From the NCBI GenBank assembly GCA_021737645.1, contig JAIPDO010000003.1:59981-123980 (forward strand): a stretch of 64,000 nucleotides of DNA, written 5' to 3'. This DNA comes from Desulfarculaceae bacterium. Lineage in GTDB: Bacteria; Desulfobacterota; Desulfarculia; Desulfarculales; Desulfarculaceae. Under the pieces are notes generated by a model, which worked only from the letters and a program-made list of their open reading frames with translations, was not told where the DNA came from and did not search any database. The position numbers were made by a program, and so were the translations under genes. Below, piece after piece: positions 42,452 through 51,200 of the stretch; the stretch's first letter is position 1, and each line of letters begins with the position of its first letter.

Positions 42452-42466
42452 CTGACGGCCCGTCAG
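42452..42466. promoter_or_regulatory. Candidate upstream activator sequence (perfect palindrome)
   Basis: CTGACGGCCCGTCAG is an exact 15-bp palindrome about 105-118 bp upstream of the predicted start point, the normal distance for enhancer sites of sigma-54 activators. The activator gene is directly upstream. Confidence 0.6.
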
Positions 42467-42542
42467 CACGCCGCAATTTAATTGGCCATTAAAGCAACCT
42501 GATATCAGTCCGTTAGCCTGGCATCTTCACCATGTGACGTGG

Positions 42543-42559
42543 TTGGCACGTTTATCGCT
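42543..42559 (+). promoter_or_regulatory. Sigma-54 (-24/-12) promoter
   Basis: TTGGCACGTTTATCGCT: TTGGCACG at the -24 element and TCGCT at the -12 element, with exactly 10 bp between GG (42545-42546) and GC (42557-42558). Only one base differs from the TTGGCACG-N4-TTGCT form. Transcription would start near 42570. Confidence 0.8.
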
Positions 42560-42571
42560 ATTACGGAGGGC

Positions 42572-42895
42572 ATGGGTCCACTAATTCCACATGAGATTGA
42601 GAAGTACCTGGATAGACGTTTGTCTCATCTCATTTCCCGGCTAGACCAGCCTGAGCTTCAGCAGCGCATCAAAGATCATCTAACTCAAATGGATGTGGAT
42701 ATAACCCACGAGAGCATAATTTCCGATTCGGTGGGGGTGCGCTGGTCGATTTTTTCCGTGCGCAGCGAAAGCGCCCGCCCGTTGGTGGTTGAGCTTATCG
42801 AAAACGGGTTCCCCCCTGACATTCGCGGCATAGACGCCCAGCCGCGGCGTGAAGGTGATAGGGCGAGGCCGCCTTTACAAGGGAGCGACTTGTGA
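42572..42895 (+). CDS. Hypothetical protein, first frame after the sigma-54 promoter
   Basis: A 107-residue frame from ATG 42572. The GTG at 42539 is excluded because it precedes the predicted transcription start. With a start point near 42570 the message would be almost leaderless, and the GGAGGG at 42565-42570 is too close to serve as a ribosome site, so the true start may be a downstream TTG. The N-terminal region predicts long helices (HEIEKYLDRRLSHLISRLDQPELQQRIKDHL), followed by a short mixed region. I recognise no family. It is separated from the binding-protein gene by 143 bp. Confidence 0.45.
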   Translation: MGPLIPHEIEKYLDRRLSHLISRLDQPELQQRIKDHLTQMDVDITHESIISDSVGVRWSIFSVRSESARPLVVELIENGFPPDIRGIDAQPRREGDRARPPLQGSDL

Positions 42896-43038
42896 CAGAC
42901 GCTCAGGTTGGTTTTGTAAACAGCGAGACTTTACTTGGCTGGTTGGCCGCGATTGGCCGCCAGGCAAAGGAAATAATTTCGGGCCGCCTTTCGGGCAGGC
43001 CCAGCGCGATGACTTAAACCACAGGGAGGTGCATAGAG

Positions 43039-44190
43039 ATGACAAAGTATAAATTTGGATCCCGCGCGTTGGTGGTGATGCTGGCGGCGGCTGCCTTGTT
43101 GGTGGCCGGTTCGTTGGCCATGGCCAAAGAGGCCGGCCAGTGGTGGCCGGTGAAGATCAACGCCTACTATGGCAAGTACGACGTCAAGGTGAAAAAGCCC
43201 GGCCGGCCCTGCGCCAGCCTGGACGGCCCCAAGGTGGAGGCATGGATTCCCCCCAAGCGGGCCAACAAGCCCTACACCATCGGCGTTTCCTTCCCCCACC
43301 TGAAAGACCCTTACTGGTTGGCGGTTAACTACGGCATCGTAAGCGAGGCCAAACGCCTGGGCGTGGGCATCAAGCTGGTGGCCGCCGGCGGCTACACCGA
43401 GCTGGCCAAGCAGGTTAACCAGGTGGAGAACCTGGCCCAGCAGGGCGTGGACGGCATCATCCTGGGCTCCATCTCCTACACCGGCCTGGACCCGGTGGTC
43501 AAAGAGATCACCGCCAAGGGTACCCCGGTGGTCGAGGTGATCAACGACATCCAGGCCCCCACCATCACCGGCAAGGCCATGGTCTCCTTCTATGACATGG
43601 GCTTCCACGCCGGCGAGTTCGTCATGGACGACGCCAAGGGCAAAAAAGACGTCAAGGTGGTCTTCCTGCCTGGTCCGGCGGGCAGCGGCTGGGCCCCGGA
43701 CACCCTGGACGGCTTCAAAGAGGCCATCAAAAAGTTCCCCGGCAAGGTCAACATCCTGGCGGTAAAGTGGGGCGACACCGGCAAGGCGGTGCAGCTTAAG
43801 CTCATCGAGAACGCCCTGCAGACCTTCCCCAAGATCGACTACCTGATCGGTAACGCCGTGGCCGCCGACGCCGCGGTGGGTCCGGTGGCCGAGCAGGGGC
43901 GCAAGGACGTCAAGATCGTGTCCACCTACATCATTCCCCCGCTCTACGACAAGATTAAAAAGGGCCAGGTGGCCGCGGCTCCCTCGGACCTGACCGTGAC
44001 CCAGGGCCAGATGGCCGTGGATATGATGGTGCGTATACTCAACGGCGAGAAGCCGGGCAAGGACTTCCCCTTCCGGGCCGGTCCCATCATCCCCACCATC
44101 ACCAAGAAGACCATCGACAAGTACCCCTATGACATGTTGTTCGGGCCGCGCTCCTTCCGGCCCCAGTTCAAGGTGGCACCCGGTAAGTAA
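43039..44190 (+). CDS. TorT-like periplasmic substrate-binding protein
   Basis: A 383-residue binding protein with a signal peptide (cleavage after SLAMA) and GGGAGG upstream of ATG 43039. It resembles TorT throughout: HLKDPYWLAVNYG near residue 96, VAAGGYTELAKQVNQVENL near residue 118, IIPPLYDKIKKGQVAAAPSDLTVTQGQMAVDM near residue 298 and a C-terminal SFRPQF. In E. coli TorT senses TMAO with TorS; here no TorS or TorA is present and an ABC ATPase and permease follow, so it acts as the importer's receptor. The ligand is unknown, plausibly a small cyclic amide. Confidence 0.87.
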   Translation: MTKYKFGSRALVVMLAAAALLVAGSLAMAKEAGQWWPVKINAYYGKYDVKVKKPGRPCASLDGPKVEAWIPPKRANKPYTIGVSFPHLKDPYWLAVNYGIVSEAKRLGVGIKLVAAGGYTELAKQVNQVENLAQQGVDGIILGSISYTGLDPVVKEITAKGTPVVEVINDIQAPTITGKAMVSFYDMGFHAGEFVMDDAKGKKDVKVVFLPGPAGSGWAPDTLDGFKEAIKKFPGKVNILAVKWGDTGKAVQLKLIENALQTFPKIDYLIGNAVAADAAVGPVAEQGRKDVKIVSTYIIPPLYDKIKKGQVAAAPSDLTVTQGQMAVDMMVRILNGEKPGKDFPFRAGPIIPTITKKTIDKYPYDMLFGPRSFRPQFKVAPGK

Positions 44191-44268
44191 TACCAAGACC
44201 TCAATTAGCACCGTGCCTGGCGGGCGTATGCGCGCCCGCCGGGCATGGTTGCCAAAGAGTGGTGAACC

Positions 44269-45825
44269 ATGTCCGAGCTATTGCTAAAGGCCGAAAACAT
44301 CACCAAGACCTTCCCTGGCGTCAAGGCCTTGGACAATGTTTCATTTGATCTCCGGCCCGGCGAGGTGCATGTGTTGTTCGGGGAGAACGGGGCGGGCAAA
44401 TCCACCTTGACCAAGGTGCTGGCCGGTTCCTATCTGCCCGACGAAGGCCAGATTTATCTGCGCGGCAAGAAGATGGCCTTCAAGAACCCCTACGACGCCC
44501 GCAGCCGGGGAGTTTCAGCGGTGTACCAGGAGTTCAGCCTGGTGCCCAAGCTCACGGTGGTGGAGAACCTTTTTCTGGGGCGCGAGCTGACCAAACACGG
44601 CCTTTTGGACAAGGAGGCCATGCTCAGGCAGGCCCGCGAGTCACTGGAGGATCTGGGCTTCGACCTGAACCCCATGGCCAAGGTGGGCGGCCTGAAACGG
44701 GCCGAGCGCCAGATGGTGGAGATTACCAAGGCCTTCCAGGAGAAGATGTCGGTCCTTATCTTGGACGAGCCCACCGCATCCTTGAGCGACAAAGAGGTGA
44801 TTCGCCTTTTTGAGCTCATCGTGCGCCTGAAAGGCGAGGGGGTGGGGATCATCTACATTTCCCACCGTATCGATGAGTTGAAAAAGGTGGGCGACCGCAT
44901 CAGCGTTTTGCGCGACGGCCGCAACGTGGCCACTCTGGACATGGCCGAAGCGAACGAGGAGAAACTTATCTCCCTGATGACCGGGCGCGATTATGAAGAA
45001 ATTTTCCCGGTAATCAACACCACTCCCGGCAAGGTGGTGCTGGAGGTGCAGAACCTGTCCACCGTCACCGGCCTGCATGACATCAGCTTCAAGGTGCGCG
45101 AGGGAGAGATCCTGGGCATCGCCGGGCTGGTGGGCGCGGGCAAGTCCCGGGTGGGCCGCGCCCTGTACGGCCTGGAGAAAATCACCGGCGGCACGGTGAT
45201 TATGGAGGGCTACGCGGTGGAGGAGCCCACCCCCATCGGGTCCCTGAAGCTGGGGGTGATGTACTTCCCGGCCGACCGCCACAAGGAGGGCTTGGTGCTG
45301 TGCCGTTCGGTGCGCGAAAACCAGACCATGGCCGCCTTGCCGCTGTTTGAAAAAAGAGGCCTCATCGACCTAAAGCGTGAGGAAAGCACGGTGCGCGGCA
45401 TCGTCAAGAAGATGAACGTGCGGCCGGGGCGCATCCACAAGGCCATCAACAACCTCAGCGGCGGCAACCAGCAAAAGGTGATGCTGAGCCGGGGCCTGAC
45501 CCGTGAGGTCAAGCTGTTTATCTTTGACGAGGCTTCCTGCGGCATCGACGTTGGGGCCAAGCGCGAGGTCTATCTTTTCCTTAAAGAGCAGGCTGAAAAA
45601 GGCGCGGCGGTGATCTTCATCTCCTCGGAGCTTACCGAGGTGCTGCATCTGAGCCACAACATCGTGGTGATGCATGCCGGCGCAATGGCCAAGACCATGC
45701 CGGGCAAGGGCGCCAGCGAGGAAGACGTGCTCAGCGCCTGCTTCGGCTACGACTATCAGAACATCTGTAACAACGGCGACGGCAGCCAGGACAACGGCTC
45801 CGTGGTCAACTCCATCGAGGGGTAG
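44269..45825 (+). CDS. Ribose/sugar-type ABC transporter ATPase (two ABC domains)
   Basis: A 518-residue duplicated ATPase of the RbsA/MglA class. The first domain has GENGAGKST near residue 40, RAERQMVEITKAF and ILDEPTASLSD near residue 163; the second has a variant P-loop GLVGAGKSR near residue 286, NLSGGNQQKVMLSRGL near residue 395 and LFIFDEASCGIDVG near residue 418. The second P-loop variant is normal for this class. It couples the TorT-like receptor to the permease, whose start codon lies 4 bp past its stop. Confidence 0.92.
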   Translation: MSELLLKAENITKTFPGVKALDNVSFDLRPGEVHVLFGENGAGKSTLTKVLAGSYLPDEGQIYLRGKKMAFKNPYDARSRGVSAVYQEFSLVPKLTVVENLFLGRELTKHGLLDKEAMLRQARESLEDLGFDLNPMAKVGGLKRAERQMVEITKAFQEKMSVLILDEPTASLSDKEVIRLFELIVRLKGEGVGIIYISHRIDELKKVGDRISVLRDGRNVATLDMAEANEEKLISLMTGRDYEEIFPVINTTPGKVVLEVQNLSTVTGLHDISFKVREGEILGIAGLVGAGKSRVGRALYGLEKITGGTVIMEGYAVEEPTPIGSLKLGVMYFPADRHKEGLVLCRSVRENQTMAALPLFEKRGLIDLKREESTVRGIVKKMNVRPGRIHKAINNLSGGNQQKVMLSRGLTREVKLFIFDEASCGIDVGAKREVYLFLKEQAEKGAAVIFISSELTEVLHLSHNIVVMHAGAMAKTMPGKGASEEDVLSACFGYDYQNICNNGDGSQDNGSVVNSIEG

Positions 45826-45829
45826 AATC

Positions 45830-46789
45830 GTGGACCTGCTAAAACGCATATTCGTCAAGGTGGGGGTGCTCCCCTTCCTGTTGGTGGCCTTGATTGCCCT
45901 GTTCAGCTTGGCCGAGCATCGCTTCATGTCTATGTCCAACCTGCTCAACGTGGGCCGCCAAACCACCTATTTGGCCATCGTCACCGCTGGGCAAATGCTG
46001 ACCATCCTGTGCGCGGGCTTCGACCTCTCGGTGGGCTTTTCGGTGGCGCTCACCAGCATCGTCACCTCCATGGTCATGGTGTCGGTGGCCGACCCCACCA
46101 CGGCCATGTTGCTGGGCATACTGGCCGGTATCGGCACCGCCACCCTGGTGGGCCTGGCCAACGGCATCACCATCGCCGTGTTCAGGGTGTCGCCCTTTGT
46201 GGTCACCCTGGGTATGCTTTCGGTGGCCCACGGCCTGGCTCTGCTGATTTCCAGCGGCGTGCCCATCTTCAACATGCCCGAGCAGCTCAACACAATCCTG
46301 GGCCTGGGCAGGGTTTGGGGCATCCCGGTGCCGGTGTTGGTGGCGTTGGCCATAGTGGCCCTGATCTGGCTGCTCTTAAGCCGCACCAGGGTGGGCCGCT
46401 ATTTCTACGCCCTGGGCGGCAACCGCGAGGCGGCCCGTTTGTCGGGCATCGCGGTGCGCAAATACACCGCCCTGGCCTATGTGCTCTGCGGTACCCTCAC
46501 CGGCATCACCGGGGTTATGCTCACCGCGCGGGTGGCCTCGGGGGAGCCCAACCTGGGCGCCAACCTGCCCCTGGAGTCCATCGCCGCCGCGGTCATCGGA
46601 GGAGTGAGCCTAAGAGGTGGCGAGGGCAGTATCATCGGAGCCATCTTCGGGGCAATCCTCATCGTGACCATGAGAAACGGCATGGACCTGATGAACATCA
46701 GCTCCTACCTCCAAATGGTGGTCATGGGCTGCCTGCTCATCTTCGCGGTGGTCATGGATCAGTTCCGGCTCTCCATGAAGGGCCGTTAA
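45830..46789 (+). CDS. Ribose-type ABC transporter permease
   Basis: A 319-residue RbsC-like permease starting at GTG 45830, 4 bp after the ATPase stop. It has about nine membrane segments; LCAGFDLSVGFSVAL near residue 61, LGGNREAARLSGIAVRKYTALAYVLCG near residue 195 and GGVSLRGGEGSIIGAIFGA near residue 257 are class signatures. It forms the inner-membrane channel for the operon's substrate. Confidence 0.92.
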   Translation: MDLLKRIFVKVGVLPFLLVALIALFSLAEHRFMSMSNLLNVGRQTTYLAIVTAGQMLTILCAGFDLSVGFSVALTSIVTSMVMVSVADPTTAMLLGILAGIGTATLVGLANGITIAVFRVSPFVVTLGMLSVAHGLALLISSGVPIFNMPEQLNTILGLGRVWGIPVPVLVALAIVALIWLLLSRTRVGRYFYALGGNREAARLSGIAVRKYTALAYVLCGTLTGITGVMLTARVASGEPNLGANLPLESIAAAVIGGVSLRGGEGSIIGAIFGAILIVTMRNGMDLMNISSYLQMVVMGCLLIFAVVMDQFRLSMKGR

Positions 46790-46810
46790 ACCAACAGTGG
46801 AGGAGTGATC

Positions 46811-47563
46811 ATGAACATTGATCTCAACGCTGACATGGGTGAATCCTTTGGCATGTACAAGCTCGGCAACGACGCCGAGTTCATGAAATACATCACCAGC
46901 GCCAACGTGGCCTGCGGGTTTCACGCCGGTGATCCCTCGGTGATGAAAGACACCGTGGCCCTGGCCAAAGAGTTCGGGGTGGCGGTGGGGGCCCATCCGG
47001 GCCTGCCGGACTTGCAGGGCTTCGGCCGCCGGGAGATGAAGCTCACTCCGGCCGAGATCTACGATTACACCATGTTCCAGGCCGGGGCCCTAAAGGGCTT
47101 CTGCGAGGCGGTGGGCCTCAGGCTGCACCACATAAAGCCCCACGGCAGCCTCTACGGCATGGTGCACCGCGACCCGGAGATGGCCGCCGCCGTGTGCCAG
47201 GCGGCCAAGGACCTGGACCCGGAGTTGTATCTCTACGTGATGCAAAAGGGCGTAATCGCCGACGAGGCGGAAAAAATGGGCGTACGCACCGTGTTCGAGC
47301 TTTACTCGGACCTGAGCTACGACCCCGAGGGCAACCTGGTGATCACCAGGGCCCACGATGCCCACGATCCGGCCCAGGTGGCCCAACGGGTGGTCAAGAT
47401 GGTCACCCAGGGCAAGGTGGCCGCCACCGACGGCAGCGAGATAGCCATAACCGGCTCCTCGGTGTGTGTGCACGGCGACACCCCCGGCTCCGATCAGATC
47501 GTCATGGCGGTGCGCCAGGCCTTGGAGGAGGCTGGTTGCGCACTGGCCTCGCCGGAGTTGTAA
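46811..47563 (+). CDS. pxpA: LamB/YcsF-family 5-oxoprolinase subunit A homologue
   Basis: A 250-residue PxpA. ATG 46811 follows GGAGGAG; GTG 46805 overlaps that motif. It carries the hallmark LNADMGESFG at residues 5-14, ACGFHAGDPSVM near residue 36, HPGLPDLQGFGRREM near residue 62 and HHIKPHGSLYGMV near residue 102. PxpA with PxpB and PxpC opens the lactam ring of 5-oxoproline using ATP. Here the carboxyltransferase-like partners come with biotin carboxylase and carrier genes, so the ring-opening mechanism may use carboxylation instead. Confidence 0.94.
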   Translation: MNIDLNADMGESFGMYKLGNDAEFMKYITSANVACGFHAGDPSVMKDTVALAKEFGVAVGAHPGLPDLQGFGRREMKLTPAEIYDYTMFQAGALKGFCEAVGLRLHHIKPHGSLYGMVHRDPEMAAAVCQAAKDLDPELYLYVMQKGVIADEAEKMGVRTVFELYSDLSYDPEGNLVITRAHDAHDPAQVAQRVVKMVTQGKVAATDGSEIAITGSSVCVHGDTPGSDQIVMAVRQALEEAGCALASPEL

Positions 47564-47612
47564 AAGAGCCCGAGCGCCGTGGGAGTGGCGCTAAACGTGA
47601 GGAGGTGACAGT

Positions 47613-48926
47613 TTGACCGCCAAACACAGCAATCAATCCCTGGGGTCGTTGCGCGAGCAAGCGGTGCCCCAGGGGCCCTTCAACACCACGCCCTACTTCA
47701 CGGACCGGGCCAAAGGCGCCGAGATCTGGGACGTGGAGGGTAATCGCTTCGTGGACTTCGCCGGAGGCATCGGTGTGGTCAACGTGGGCCACTGCAACCC
47801 CAAGGTGGTGGCGGCGGTAAAGGAGCAGGCCGAGCGCTTCATGCACACCTGCTTCCATATCGTGATGTACGAGCCCTACGTGGAACTGGCCCGCAGGCTA
47901 AACGAACTGACACCGGGCGATTTTGACAAAAAGACCGTTCTGGTGAACAGCGGGGCCGAGGCCGTGGAAAACGCGGTAAAAGCGGCGCGCTACTACACCA
48001 AGCGCCCGGCGATCATCGTGGCCGAGGGGGCCTTCCACGGCCGCACCCTGTTGGCCATGAGCATGACCAGCAAGGTCAAGCCCTACAAGTTCGGCTACGG
48101 GCCCTACGCGCCCGAGATCTACCGCATGCCCTATGCCTATTGCTACCGCTGCGCCTACAACCTGAGCTACCCCAGTTGCGGCATGGCCTGCGCCCACGGG
48201 CTGGAGGATTTCTTCATAGAGCATGTGGCCGCCGAGCAGACCGCGGCGGTGGTTCTGGAGCCGGTGCTGGGAGAGGGCGGCTTCGTGGTGCCCCCGCCGG
48301 AGTATTTCAAGATCATTTCCGAGATATGCCATAAGCACGGCATACTGTTGGTGGCCGACGAAGTGCAGACCGGAGTGTGCCGCACCGGGCGGATGTTCGC
48401 CATGGAGCATTTCGGGGTGGCTGCCGACATCACTACCGTGGCCAAGTCCATCGCCGGGGGCCTGCCCCTGGCCGGGGTGGTGGGCCGGGCCGAGGTGATG
48501 GAGGCCTCGCACAGCGGAGGCCTGGGCGGCACATACGGGGGCAACCCCGTGGCCTGCGCCGCGGCTCTGGCCGTGTTGGAGTTCATCGACGAGGTGGGCC
48601 TGTCCGCCAGGTCAGAGGCCATCGGCCAACGGGTGCGCGAGCGCTTCGAGGAAATGGCCCAGCGCTACGAGCTGATTGGCGACGTGCGCGGCCTGGGGGC
48701 CATGATGGCCATGGAGCTGGTGACCGACCGCCAGACCAAGGCCCCGGCCGGAGACCAGGCCAAGAAGCTGGTGGAGTGGTGCCACCAGCACGGCCTGATG
48801 CTTTTGTCCTGCGGTAAATACGGCAACGTAATTAGAACCCTCATGCCTCTGGTCATCAGTGATGACCTGTTGGAGGAGGGTTTGGATATTCTGGAAAAAG
48901 GATTGGCCGTCGTCAGCGAAAGCTAA
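47613..48926 (+). CDS. Class III (omega-amino acid) aminotransferase
   Basis: A 437-residue PLP enzyme starting at TTG 47613 with GAGGAGGTGA upstream. It shows VNSGAEAVENAVKAAR near residue 111, EGAFHGRTLLAMSMTS near residue 136, VADEVQTGVCRTGRMFA near residue 247 and the PLP lysine in TTVAKSIAGGLPLAG near residue 277. A Cys-rich insertion (CYRCAYNLSYPSCGMAC) near residue 180 is typical of a GABA/ornithine aminotransferase subgroup. It probably removes the terminal amino group of the omega-amino acid released from a lactam. Confidence 0.93.
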   Translation: MTAKHSNQSLGSLREQAVPQGPFNTTPYFTDRAKGAEIWDVEGNRFVDFAGGIGVVNVGHCNPKVVAAVKEQAERFMHTCFHIVMYEPYVELARRLNELTPGDFDKKTVLVNSGAEAVENAVKAARYYTKRPAIIVAEGAFHGRTLLAMSMTSKVKPYKFGYGPYAPEIYRMPYAYCYRCAYNLSYPSCGMACAHGLEDFFIEHVAAEQTAAVVLEPVLGEGGFVVPPPEYFKIISEICHKHGILLVADEVQTGVCRTGRMFAMEHFGVAADITTVAKSIAGGLPLAGVVGRAEVMEASHSGGLGGTYGGNPVACAAALAVLEFIDEVGLSARSEAIGQRVRERFEEMAQRYELIGDVRGLGAMMAMELVTDRQTKAPAGDQAKKLVEWCHQHGLMLLSCGKYGNVIRTLMPLVISDDLLEEGLDILEKGLAVVSES

Positions 48927-48960
48927 GATGGCCCAAGGCAACCCGAAAGGGGGCAAACAT

Positions 48961-49947
48961 ATGAGCCAAGGCAAATACGACGTAATTTTGGACACCATGC
49001 CGGCAACCGAGTCTCGCTTAGAGATTATGTTCCGCCAGGCAGGCGACGGCTTCATTCAGGTGGAGTACGGACGCGAGCAGCGGGCCATGTTGCAAGACTC
49101 TTTCCGCATGCTGGCGGTAAACGACATCATCATGGGCAAGGAGCTAAAGGGCCTCATCGAGACGGTGCCCGGCATTCGCACCAACCTGCTGCACTTCGAC
49201 CCATCGGAGCTGTCGGTGGACAAGCTCATCGACGCCGTAAAGGAGTCCGAGGAGTCCATGCCTACGGTGGACGATGTGGTGCTTCCCTCCCGCTTGATCC
49301 ACCTCCCCCTGGCCTTTGAAGACAGCGAGACCAAGAAGGCGGTGGCCAAATACCAGAAAGAGGTGCGCCCCGACGCGCCCAACATCATCAACGGCTACAA
49401 CCTCGAATACATGGCCATGTGCAACGGCATCACCGTTGACGAGACTAAAAAGATGATTCTGGGGACCGACTGGTTCAACAGCGGCGGCGGCTTCTGGCCG
49501 GGTGGGGCCTTCCTGTGGCCCACCGATCCCCGTTGCGCCATCGTGGTGCCCAAGTACAACCCCCCGCGCACCTGGACCCCCGAGGGAGCCGCGGGCATCG
49601 GCGGGCCCTGCGTGTTCACCTACACCACTCCCACCGGCGGCGGCTATCAGCTCTTCGGCCGCACCATCCCGGTGTTCCAGTTCGCCTGCAAGCACCCCAT
49701 GTTCAAGGACGGACCCTTCCTCTACCGCAACGCCGACCGGGTCCGCTTCCATGAGGTTAGCGAGAAGGAAGTGGTGGAGATATACGGCCACGTCCACGAC
49801 AAGACCGACTACACCTACGAGATTGACCAGGGCGAGATCAAGGCCAAGGAATACATCGAGTGGTTCAATTCCGAAGAGGTGCAAAAAGGCGCGGCGGAGC
49901 TTAAGGCCAAGCAGGCCGAGGGCACCAAGAAGGCCCCCAGGCTGTAG
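48961..49947 (+). CDS. Carboxyltransferase domain subunit AHS1 (PxpB/KipI and urea-carboxylase-like)
   Basis: A 328-residue protein starting at ATG 48961 behind AAAGGGGG; an in-frame ATG at 48928 is less likely. It matches the AHS1 half of the urea/allophanate carboxyltransferase: RQAGDGFIQVEYG near residue 25, GFWPGGAFLWPTDPRCAIVVPKYNPPRTWTPEGAAGIGGP near residue 178, and GGGYQLFGRTIP near residue 225. It is longer than E. coli PxpB, approaching the urea carboxylase domain. It should pair with AHS2 18 bp downstream to form the CT active site. Confidence 0.9.
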   Translation: MSQGKYDVILDTMPATESRLEIMFRQAGDGFIQVEYGREQRAMLQDSFRMLAVNDIIMGKELKGLIETVPGIRTNLLHFDPSELSVDKLIDAVKESEESMPTVDDVVLPSRLIHLPLAFEDSETKKAVAKYQKEVRPDAPNIINGYNLEYMAMCNGITVDETKKMILGTDWFNSGGGFWPGGAFLWPTDPRCAIVVPKYNPPRTWTPEGAAGIGGPCVFTYTTPTGGGYQLFGRTIPVFQFACKHPMFKDGPFLYRNADRVRFHEVSEKEVVEIYGHVHDKTDYTYEIDQGEIKAKEYIEWFNSEEVQKGAAELKAKQAEGTKKAPRL

Positions 49948-49965
49948 GGAAAGGAAGCAAAGCTT

Positions 49966-50949
49966 ATGCTGAAAATAATCAATGGCGGAATCGAAACTCT
50001 GGTGGAGGACTGGCCGGGACGGCTGGGCTACCTGGGCAAGGGCATGAGCGCCTCCGGGTCTTTTGACTGCGTGGGCCTGGGCCTGGCCAACGTGTTGGTG
50101 GGTAACCCCTCGGGCCAGGCGGGCATGGAGATCACCGGCGGCTTCTTCGAGGCCGAGTTCACCGACGACCACGTTATCGCCCTCACCGGCACGGACATGC
50201 AGCCCACCATCAACGGGGAACCGGTGGAGATGTGGACCTCGCTCAAAGTGAGCGCGGGCGACAAGATCAAGCTGCTGCACATCGCGCCCACCGGCTTCCG
50301 CTGCTACCTGGCCGTGGCCGGCGGCGTGGACGTGCCCGCCTACTTGGGCAGCAAGTCCACCTGCATCTTCGGGGCCTATGGCGGCTTTGACGGCCGCCCC
50401 CTGACCGCGGGCGACGAGGTGAAGTTCGGCGCGCCCAGCGCTGATCTTTCGGATCTGACCGGTCGCAAGCTGAAACCCGAGGCCATGCCCGAGTACACCA
50501 ACCAATGGGTGCTCAGGGCCATTCCCGGACCCAACACCTGCCCGGACTACGCCACCCAGGAGGGCATGGACCTGCTGTTCAGCCGGGTTTCCAAGATACA
50601 GCACACCTCCAACCGTTCGGCCTACCGCCTGGAGGAGTTGCCGGACAGCTTCTTCGCCCGCACCGACGGCGGAGTGGGCGGCAGCCATCCCTCCAATATC
50701 ATCGACCACGCCTACGCCATTCGCGGGGCACTGAACATCTGCGGCAACACCCCCATCCTGCTGGTGGCCGACGGCCCCACTCTGGGCGGCTACATGTGCG
50801 CCCTAAACGTGATCAACGCTGATCTGTGGAAGGTGGGCCAGGGCGCGCCGGGCCGGGACTTCATGCAGTTCCAACTGGCCACCCAGGAAGAGGCGATTCA
50901 AGCACGCAAAGAGCAAAAGCAATGGCTCAGCGAAGACTCGCTGGCCTAG
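49966..50949 (+). CDS. Carboxyltransferase domain subunit AHS2 (PxpC/KipA and urea-carboxylase-like)
   Basis: A 327-residue protein. AHS2 features are VEDWPGRLGYLGKGMSASGSFD near residue 13, GMEITGGFFEAEF near residue 49, YLAVAGGVDVPAYLGSKST near residue 108 and TSNRSAYRLEE near residue 211. With AHS1 it forms a heteromeric carboxyltransferase like that in urea carboxylase, which moves CO2 from biotin onto an amide nitrogen. The next two genes encode the matching carrier and biotin carboxylase. Confidence 0.9.
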   Translation: MLKIINGGIETLVEDWPGRLGYLGKGMSASGSFDCVGLGLANVLVGNPSGQAGMEITGGFFEAEFTDDHVIALTGTDMQPTINGEPVEMWTSLKVSAGDKIKLLHIAPTGFRCYLAVAGGVDVPAYLGSKSTCIFGAYGGFDGRPLTAGDEVKFGAPSADLSDLTGRKLKPEAMPEYTNQWVLRAIPGPNTCPDYATQEGMDLLFSRVSKIQHTSNRSAYRLEELPDSFFARTDGGVGGSHPSNIIDHAYAIRGALNICGNTPILLVADGPTLGGYMCALNVINADLWKVGQGAPGRDFMQFQLATQEEAIQARKEQKQWLSEDSLA

Positions 50950-50966
50950 TCAGAAAGGATAAAAAC

Positions 50967-51191
50967 ATGGAAAAGAGCGTAAACGCCATCATGCCCGGCC
51001 TGTGCGCCCGGGTGGTTGTCAACCAGGGCGACAAGGTGAGCGCGGGCCAGGAAGTGGCGGTCATTAACTGCATGAAAACCGAGATCTCGGTCAAGAGCGA
51101 GTTCGACGGCACGGTCAGCAAGGTGATCTCCAAGGAATGGGACGAGATGCAGGTGGGCGACCCCATGGTCATGCTGGAGGTCGAGGAGTAA
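50967..51191 (+). CDS. Biotin carboxyl carrier protein (74 residues)
   Basis: A compact biotinyl domain starting at ATG 50967 behind AGAAAGGA. The biotin lysine is K37 in INCMKTE; canonical carriers read (A/V)MK(M/T), so the preceding Cys is unusual. Gly-Asp turns (NQGDKVSAGQ, WDEMQVGDPMV) fit the lipoyl/biotinyl fold. It has no N-terminal extension and is probably a dedicated carrier for the adjacent AccC-like and AHS1/AHS2 subunits rather than for acetyl-CoA carboxylase. Confidence 0.93.
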   Translation: MEKSVNAIMPGLCARVVVNQGDKVSAGQEVAVINCMKTEISVKSEFDGTVSKVISKEWDEMQVGDPMVMLEVEE

Positions 51192-51200
51192 TCAGGCCCC

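Larger units (their letters stand above)
42213..42571. promoter_or_regulatory. AT-rich enhancer region of the lactam/carboxylase operon
   Basis: This 359-bp gap is strikingly AT-rich compared with its neighbours (especially 42213-42300). It holds palindrome ACAAATTTGT (42334-42343), two GCATATA copies (42304-42310, 42313-42319), the 15-bp palindrome at 42452-42466 and the sigma-54 promoter at 42543-42559. No gene is seen in it. The bendable AT-rich block would favour DNA looping by an enhancer-bound activator. Confidence 0.65.

Noticed and set aside
42539..42895. GTG 42539 as start of the small protein
   Set aside because: It lies upstream of the predicted sigma-54 transcription start and overlaps the promoter.
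43039..44190. TMAO respiratory sensing (TorT with TorS)
   Set aside because: No TorS, TorR, TorC or TorA is present and an ABC importer follows directly.
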